Source: DSWT01 sp035415725
Lineage (GTDB): Bacteria; Chloroflexota; Anaerolineae; B4-G1; SLSP01
Assembly: GCA_035415725.1 (NCBI GenBank)
Contig: DAOOGN010000111.1
Coordinates: 1 to 10,609 of the forward strand
Direction: 5' to 3'
DNA: 10,609 nucleotides
This document shows positions 6,773 through 10,609 of this stretch, piece after piece. Positions within the stretch are counted from its first letter, which is position 1. Every line of letters starts with the position of its first letter. The notes under the pieces are model-generated. The model searched no databases. It was not told the DNA's origin and was given only the letters and a program-made list of their open reading frames with translations. The translations under genes and the position numbers were made by a program.

Positions 6773-8098
6773 TCAGATGCATGCCTTCCTTTTTCCAATA
6801 ATCTGTCTTATACCCCCTTCTTCCCCTTGGGCGACGACAACGACCCGCCCGCCGGTCGCCGCCTGCACGTCCACAACCGATTTGCCATCCAGCGCGCGAC
6901 CGTCCGGCCCGCGGAAAATCTCATCCGGCAACACCACCACGTCAGCCGGCGCGCGGTCACGCCACGCAGCCAGGATGTCATCCACCGTGAGCAACCCGGC
7001 CACGGTGATCGTCTCGCCAAAAGCATGGTTAGGTACGGCGACCACGTCAACGGCAAGACCTGTGGCCGCGCTGAACGCCCGCGCCTGTTCTCGCAGCAAC
7101 GGCGCGAACAGCGTCCCGGTGACCCACGTCTGGCATGGGCCGCCGAGCCGCGCCAGATCGGCCTGAAGCGCCTCCCACCCTTCCAGAAAAAGCCGCACCA
7201 TCCCCACACCGTTTTCGACGAGCGCCGGCAGCAGATCGTCATACGCTTCGCGCGGCGGAAGTGGAACCCGCGCGCGCAAGAACCACTCGTCCGAGGGATA
7301 GACGAAGCCGACACCCAATGACTCACGCAGACGCGCCTGCCACGCTAACGTCTGCGCCAGCACTTCCGCCGCCTCGACATCCCTGTAAGGGCGCAACTGC
7401 GGATTATGCCAGCGCGTCAGTCCAACAGGCACGACGGTCAGGTCGACGACGGTGGGATACAGGGCCGCCAGATCCGCAATCGTCCGGTCGAGATGGGCGC
7501 CATCGTTGCGCCCCGGCGCGAGCACCGCCTGCGTGTGCACCTCAATGCCGATCTCCGCCAGGCGCGCGAGCTGTTCCATAATCTGTCCGGCGCGCGGATT
7601 GTGCATCAGCCCCACCCGCACATCCGGCTCGGTCGCGTGGACCGAGACGTAAAGGGGACTGAGGTACTGTTCCGCAATCCGCGCCCAATCCGCCTCGTCC
7701 AGGTTGGTGAGGGTGATGTAATTGCCGTGAAGGAAGGAGAGGCGGTAGTCGTCATCCTGGATGTACAACGATGCGCGCAGTCCCGGCGCCATCTGCGCAA
7801 CGAAACAGAAATCACAGTTGTTGCGACAGACACGAATTTTACCGTCGAAAAGCTCCGTGTCGAACGCGAGACCCAATGCCTGCCCGTAGCGCCGGGCAGC
7901 ACGGCGCGCGATGCGCCGTCCCGCCCGTTCGACGAGAAACTCCAACGTCGGCTCGGCGGCGTAGATTTGCACATCGATCACGTCACGCAGGGGCAGTCCA
8001 TTGATCGCCAACAGAACGTCGCCGGCACGCACTTGCGCCCGCGCCGCCACACTGCGCGGAGCCACGTCCGCAATCTGCGCCGGATGGTAGACGGTCAT
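6773..8098 (-). CDS. PDZ / radical-SAM / DUF512 iron-sulfur protein
   Basis: A 441-residue protein of the conserved DUF512 family. An N-terminal PDZ-like segment (about residues 8-60, with the loop RAGDVLLAING) is followed by CRNNCDFCF with cysteines 91, 95 and 98, the CX3CX2C motif that binds the [4Fe-4S] cluster of radical-SAM enzymes. The following segments LSFLHGNYITLTNL and YVSVHATEPDVRVGLMHN and a C-terminal DUF512 region complete the family layout. The substrate and reaction are unknown to me. I prefer ATG 8098: GAGG lies 7 bp upstream and the PDZ domain begins directly after it. A GTG at 8140 would add 14 low-complexity residues without a visible ribosome site. It lies 48 bp after guaA on the same strand, so it is probably the last gene of the xpt-guaA operon. 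No transmembrane segment is apparent. The family is well recognised, the function is not. Confidence 0.9.
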   Translation of the reverse strand: MTVYHPAQIADVAPRSVAARAQVRAGDVLLAINGLPLRDVIDVQIYAAEPTLEFLVERAGRRIARRAARRYGQALGLAFDTELFDGKIRVCRNNCDFCFVAQMAPGLRASLYIQDDDYRLSFLHGNYITLTNLDEADWARIAEQYLSPLYVSVHATEPDVRVGLMHNPRAGQIMEQLARLAEIGIEVHTQAVLAPGRNDGAHLDRTIADLAALYPTVVDLTVVPVGLTRWHNPQLRPYRDVEAAEVLAQTLAWQARLRESLGVGFVYPSDEWFLRARVPLPPREAYDDLLPALVENGVGMVRLFLEGWEALQADLARLGGPCQTWVTGTLFAPLLREQARAFSAATGLAVDVVAVPNHAFGETITVAGLLTVDDILAAWRDRAPADVVVLPDEIFRGPDGRALDGKSVVDVQAATGGRVVVVAQGEEGGIRQIIGKRKACI

Positions 8099-8146
8099 CG
8101 CTATGCCTCGCCGCCCTGGCGCAGGTTCAGCAGCCTGCACCGGGGT

Positions 8147-9685
8147 TCATTCCCACTCGATCGTCGCCGGGGGCTTACTGCTCACGTCGTAGACCACGCG
8201 ATTGACGCCCGGCACCTCGTTGACGATGCGGTTCGATACGCGCCCCAGCATATCGTAGGGCAGAGGCGTCCAGGCGGCGGTCATAAAGTCGTCGGTGCTG
8301 ACGGCACGCAGGGCCACGACATTGGCATAGGTGCGCCCATCGCCCATCACGCCGACACTGCGCACCGGCAAGAGGACGGCAAAAGCCTGCGCCGTCTGTC
8401 GGTAGAGGCCCGCGTTCCACAGTTCTTCCAGGAAAATCGCGTCGGCGGCTTGCAACGTCGCCACGCGCTCGCGGGTGATCTCGCCCAGGATGCGCACCGC
8501 CAGGCCGGGCCCGGGGAACGGATGCCGCCAGATCAGCTTTTCCGGCAGTCCCAGCGCCAGGCCCACCTGTCGCACTTCGTCTTTGAAGAGGTCGCGCAAC
8601 GGTTCGATCAGCGTCAGATTCATCTCTGCCGGCAAGCCACCGACGTTGTGATGCGATTTGATGCGCTGCGCGTGGGCGCTGCCGGCGCTTTCGATCACAT
8701 CGGGATAAATTGTGCCCTGCGCGAGGAAGTGCGCGTCGCTGCAGCGGTGCGCTTCAGCCTCGAACACGCGGATGAACTGCTCGCCGATAATGCGCCGCTT
8801 TTGCTCCGGGTCGGTCACACCGGCCAGGGCACCGAGGAAGCGGTCGGCGGCGTCCACCAGCACCAGGCGGATGCCTAAGCTCTCCTGGAAGGTGGCTTTG
8901 ACCTGGGCGGCTTCGTCGCGGCGCAGCAGGCCGGTATCCACAAAAATGCACGTCAATTGATCGCCGACCGCTTTGTGGATCAACGTCGCCGTCACCGCGC
9001 TATCCACGCCGCCGCTCAGCCCACACACGATTCGTCCGTCGCCTACCTGCGCACGGATGCGCTCCACCACGTCGTCGATGAACGCGTCCGGCGTCCACAC
9101 GCCGGCGCAACCGCACACGTCGTAGAGGAAATGCCGCAGCATCGCCGCCCCGTTGGGGGTATGTTGGACCTCGGGATGAAACTGCACGCCGAACACGCGG
9201 CCATCTGGAGCGCCGATGGCGGCCACGATGTTGCCGGTACTGCGCGCCAACATGCGGAAACCCGGCGGCAGTGCCTCGACGCGGTCGCCGTGGCTCATCC
9301 ACACCGTCTGGCGGGCGGCCAATCCCGCGAACAGAGCATCCGCTTCGAGAATGTCGATATCGGCGGGGCCGTATTCACGTTCTACACCGGGGACAACTCG
9401 TCCACCCAGCGTGTGGGCCAGCAGGTGCATGCCGTAGCAAATGCCGAGAATCGGCACACGCATGCGGACGACGTCATCGGGCAGACCGGGCGCTCCGGCG
9501 TCGTAGACGCTGTGCGGGCCGCCCGACAGGATGATGCCGCGTGGCTGCCGGGCGGCAACCTGCGCTGCGGGCGTGTCCCAGGGCAGGATTTCAGCATAGA
9601 CGTGCTGCTCACGAACCCGCCGGGCAATCAGTTGAGTATACTGCGAACCGTAATCCAGAATCACGACCATTTCGCGTGGTGACAA
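8147..9685 (-). CDS. guaA: GMP synthase (glutamine-hydrolysing)
   Basis: Converts XMP to GMP with ATP and glutamine, the last step of guanine-nucleotide synthesis and salvage; cytoplasmic dimer. The 512-residue product is complete. The class I glutamine amidotransferase domain has GGPHSVYD, the nucleophile C83 in GICYGMHLL, and H170 and E172 in FHPE. The ATP-pyrophosphatase domain has the P-loop-like SGGVDS at 224-229. The C-terminal dimerisation domain ends RVVYDVSSKPPATIEWE, as in the family. The start is probably TTG at 9685-9683: GGAGGA lies 5 bp upstream of it but 20 bp from the first ATG (9670), which is too far. Starting at ATG 9670 would still give a complete enzyme. It follows xpt by 57 bp, so both enzymes of the xanthine-to-GMP route are made together. 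Confidence 0.97.
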   Translation of the reverse strand: MSPREMVVILDYGSQYTQLIARRVREQHVYAEILPWDTPAAQVAARQPRGIILSGGPHSVYDAGAPGLPDDVVRMRVPILGICYGMHLLAHTLGGRVVPGVEREYGPADIDILEADALFAGLAARQTVWMSHGDRVEALPPGFRMLARSTGNIVAAIGAPDGRVFGVQFHPEVQHTPNGAAMLRHFLYDVCGCAGVWTPDAFIDDVVERIRAQVGDGRIVCGLSGGVDSAVTATLIHKAVGDQLTCIFVDTGLLRRDEAAQVKATFQESLGIRLVLVDAADRFLGALAGVTDPEQKRRIIGEQFIRVFEAEAHRCSDAHFLAQGTIYPDVIESAGSAHAQRIKSHHNVGGLPAEMNLTLIEPLRDLFKDEVRQVGLALGLPEKLIWRHPFPGPGLAVRILGEITRERVATLQAADAIFLEELWNAGLYRQTAQAFAVLLPVRSVGVMGDGRTYANVVALRAVSTDDFMTAAWTPLPYDMLGRVSNRIVNEVPGVNRVVYDVSSKPPATIEWE

Positions 9686-9690
9686 AGGAG

Positions 9691-9696
9691 TCCTCC
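9691..9696 (-). promoter_or_regulatory. guaA ribosome binding site that selects a TTG start
   Basis: GGAGGA on the minus strand, 5 bp before TTG 9685. It is part of a small inverted repeat, GGAG-GA-CTCC (9696-9687), so the site can fold on itself. It is also complementary over 10 bases to a repeat unit in the xpt leader. Confidence 0.6.
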
Positions 9697-9742
9697 GGGG
9701 GAATCAAACGCCATCTGGGTCTGCGGCTTTAGGGATGATGTT

Positions 9743-10333
9743 TCACGCCTCACGCCCGTCATCGGCGAAGATGATCGTTCCATCGTCGCGCATTTCGTCG
9801 ATGATGACCATCGACTCAATCGGAACCCCCAAGGGGGTCAACAAGGTGCGGCCGCCCTCGAAGGATTTTTCGATCAGCGTGCCGATGCCCACCAACGTGG
9901 CGCCGGCCTCCTCCACAATCCGCGCCATCGCCGCGATCGTCTGGCCGGTAGCCAGGAAGTCGTCGATAATCAGCACACGGTCCCCGGCAGAGATGAACTC
10001 GGGCGAAACCATCAGCGAAACCTGCCCGCCTTTAGTGTGCGACGGCGCAAATTCCACGAAAACCGGTTCTTGCATCGTCACCGGTTTGTGTTTACGGGCA
10101 TAGACCAGCGGCAGCCCCATCGCGTAGGCCGTCGCCATCGCCGGGATAATGCCCGACACCTCGGCGGTCAGCACGCGCGTCGGCGCCGCCGCGGCAAAAC
10201 GCCTGGCGAACTCCGCACCCGCCTCCAACATCAAGGTCGCGTCCACTTGATGATTGATGACACTGTCGATCTTCAGGATGCCGTGACCCAAATTTTTCCC
10301 CTCGCTACGAATACGTGCTTTCAAACTTTCCAT
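9743..10333 (-). CDS. xpt: Xanthine phosphoribosyltransferase
   Basis: Salvages xanthine with PRPP to XMP; cytoplasmic. The 196-residue product is close to the length of B. subtilis Xpt. The type I phosphoribosyltransferase PRPP loop is VLIIDDFLATGQT at 120-132. The N-terminal SEGKNLGHGILKIDSVINHQVD and the segments LTAEVSGIIPA and YARKHKPVTM agree with the Xpt branch and not with adenine or hypoxanthine enzymes. ATG 10333 has AGGGAG (10345-10340) 6 bp upstream; the frame is open 54 bp further but that part lacks family similarity. It is the first gene of xpt-guaA-radical SAM, so its XMP feeds GuaA directly. Firmicute xpt genes often have a guanine riboswitch; I do not see that aptamer here, but a tandem-repeat leader instead. 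Confidence 0.93.
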   Translation of the reverse strand: MESLKARIRSEGKNLGHGILKIDSVINHQVDATLMLEAGAEFARRFAAAAPTRVLTAEVSGIIPAMATAYAMGLPLVYARKHKPVTMQEPVFVEFAPSHTKGGQVSLMVSPEFISAGDRVLIIDDFLATGQTIAAMARIVEEAGATLVGIGTLIEKSFEGGRTLLTPLGVPIESMVIIDEMRDDGTIIFADDGREA

Positions 10334-10397
10334 AACTTGCTCCCTCTCAATGCAAAACATCAACCTGCTGATACAAGCTATTCCCAAGGGACCCTAA

Positions 10398-10413
10398 CCT
10401 CAACAAGTTGAGG
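10398..10413 (-). other. Inverted repeat closing the xpt-leader array
   Basis: CCTCAAC-AA-GTTGAGG, a 16-bp near-perfect palindrome. Its GTTGAGG half on the transcribed strand is complementary to the CCTCAAC core of the repeat units at 10405-10456, so one downstream arm can pair with several upstream copies. Confidence 0.6.
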
Positions 10414-10456
10414 ATTCCCGTTGAGAACTCTCGCTGAGGACTCCTGTTGAGGACTC
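10405..10456 (-). repeat. Four tandem 13-bp repeats in the xpt leader
   Basis: Read on the plus strand the units are AAGTTGAGGATTC (10405-10417), CCGTTGAGAACTC (10418-10430), TCGCTGAGGACTC (10431-10443) and CTGTTGAGGACTC (10444-10456), with a shared core of TTGAGGACTC. On the xpt mRNA each carries UCCUCAAC or a one-base variant. The array lies 72 bp upstream of the xpt start and abuts the inverted copy at 10398-10404. It could be an RNA switch or an array of protein sites; a role in purine control is inferred from position only. Confidence 0.75.
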
Positions 10457-10527
10457 CCCCCGTTTACTTTTTTCGTAACTATTCAGCCACCCTTGCCAGG
10501 TGGCGAACGGGACTTTGGGGAGGGCAC

Positions 10528-10533
10528 ATAATA
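10528..10533 (-). promoter_or_regulatory. Possible -10 element of the xpt operon promoter
   Basis: TATTAT on the minus strand matches the -10 consensus at 5 of 6 positions, but no good -35 lies 16-18 bp upstream. It is the best candidate I see in the 276 bp between xpt and the window end, and it would place the repeat array inside the transcript. Confidence 0.2.
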
Positions 10534-10573
10534 GGTGACCCCTTCGGCAGGTGATGACCCTCTTATCCCCCAA

Positions 10574-10607
10574 CCCCCTTCTCCCCCGCAAGCGGGGAAG
10601 AAGGGGG
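10574..10607. repeat. Long GC-rich hairpin repeat at the window edge
   Basis: CCCCCTTCT pairs with AGAAGGGGG (9 bp), then one mismatch, then CCCCGC with GCGGGG (6 bp) around AA. Sequences of this form, CCCCCTTCTCCCC...GGGGAAGAAGGGGG, are common intergenic repeats in Chloroflexota as far as I recall. It may also act as a bidirectional transcription barrier between xpt and the next gene outside the window. Confidence 0.5.
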
Positions 10608-10609
10608 CA

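Noticed and set aside
6705..6782. Minus-strand 25-codon ORF (MHLTMVPEELWPVFD...) overlapping the end of the radical-SAM gene, followed by a 16-codon ORF (MEQILDDFGLWTGGGV) before the glmS promoter
   Set aside because: Both are very short, have no clear ribosome site, and the first contains the 6731-6752 hairpin. They read like protein but I recognise no family; conservation in relatives would be needed.
7406..8878. Plus-strand 490-codon open frame opposite the radical-SAM gene and guaA
   Set aside because: A GC-rich antisense shadow. The minus-strand genes have complete family motifs, while this frame is rich in R, H, Q and D and has no recognisable domain.
10405..10456. Replication-origin iterons
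   Set aside because: The repeats lie in the leader of a purine operon with no rep gene, no AT-rich segment and no DnaA boxes, so an mRNA or operator role is more likely.
10574..10607. CRISPR-like or terminator reading of the edge hairpin
   Set aside because: There is a single hairpin with no spacers, and no T-run on either side within the window, so it is listed only as a repeat.
10334..10609. Guanine riboswitch expected upstream of xpt
   Set aside because: I looked for the conserved purine-aptamer loops on the minus strand and found none; the leader holds 13-bp tandem repeats instead.

Overview
This looks like a chromosomal segment from a GC-rich bacterium, most likely a Chloroflexota member (Anaerolineae/Caldilineae type). 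That assignment is an inference from the gene set, the style of the proteins and the palindromic intergenic repeats; the window has no rRNA or other decisive marker. All large genes are housekeeping genes. The unusual content lies in the non-coding DNA between them.

Layout, left to right. (1) Positions 53-1211 hold a dead insertion sequence with perfect 17-bp terminal inverted repeats and a minus-strand transposase gene broken by two frameshifts and apparently also shortened inside. (2) Positions 1212-1448 are non-coding, with a dispersed-repeat remnant (CACGAAG / CTCTGTG type) and a palindromic hairpin just before the next gene. (3) tldD (1449-2906) and tldE/pmbA (2909-4294) form a two-gene plus-strand operon for the TldD/TldE metalloprotease. 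(4) The convergent gap 4295-4434 holds two more copies of the palindrome and a strong terminator for glmS. (5) glmS (4435-6279, minus strand) encodes glucosamine-6-phosphate synthase. (6) The 493-bp gap 6280-6772 is the long glmS leader. On the minus strand, 6432-6612 has the sequence blocks and pairings of a glmS self-cleaving ribozyme, preceded by a possible promoter overlapping a 12-bp perfect palindrome. (7) A minus-strand operon runs xpt (10333-9743), guaA (9685-8147), then a PDZ/radical-SAM/DUF512 gene (8098-6773). (8) The xpt leader contains four tandem 13-bp repeats closed by an inverted copy, and the window ends in a long hairpin repeat.

How the parts work together: Xpt makes XMP from xanthine and PRPP, and GuaA aminates XMP to GMP using glutamine, so the operon is a guanine-nucleotide salvage unit. 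GlmS also consumes glutamine and makes glucosamine-6-phosphate for the cell envelope; the ribozyme in its own leader would cut its mRNA when that product accumulates. The best finding is this glmS ribozyme outside its usual Firmicutes setting. Next is the repeat array in the xpt leader, which stands where a guanine riboswitch would be in Firmicutes.
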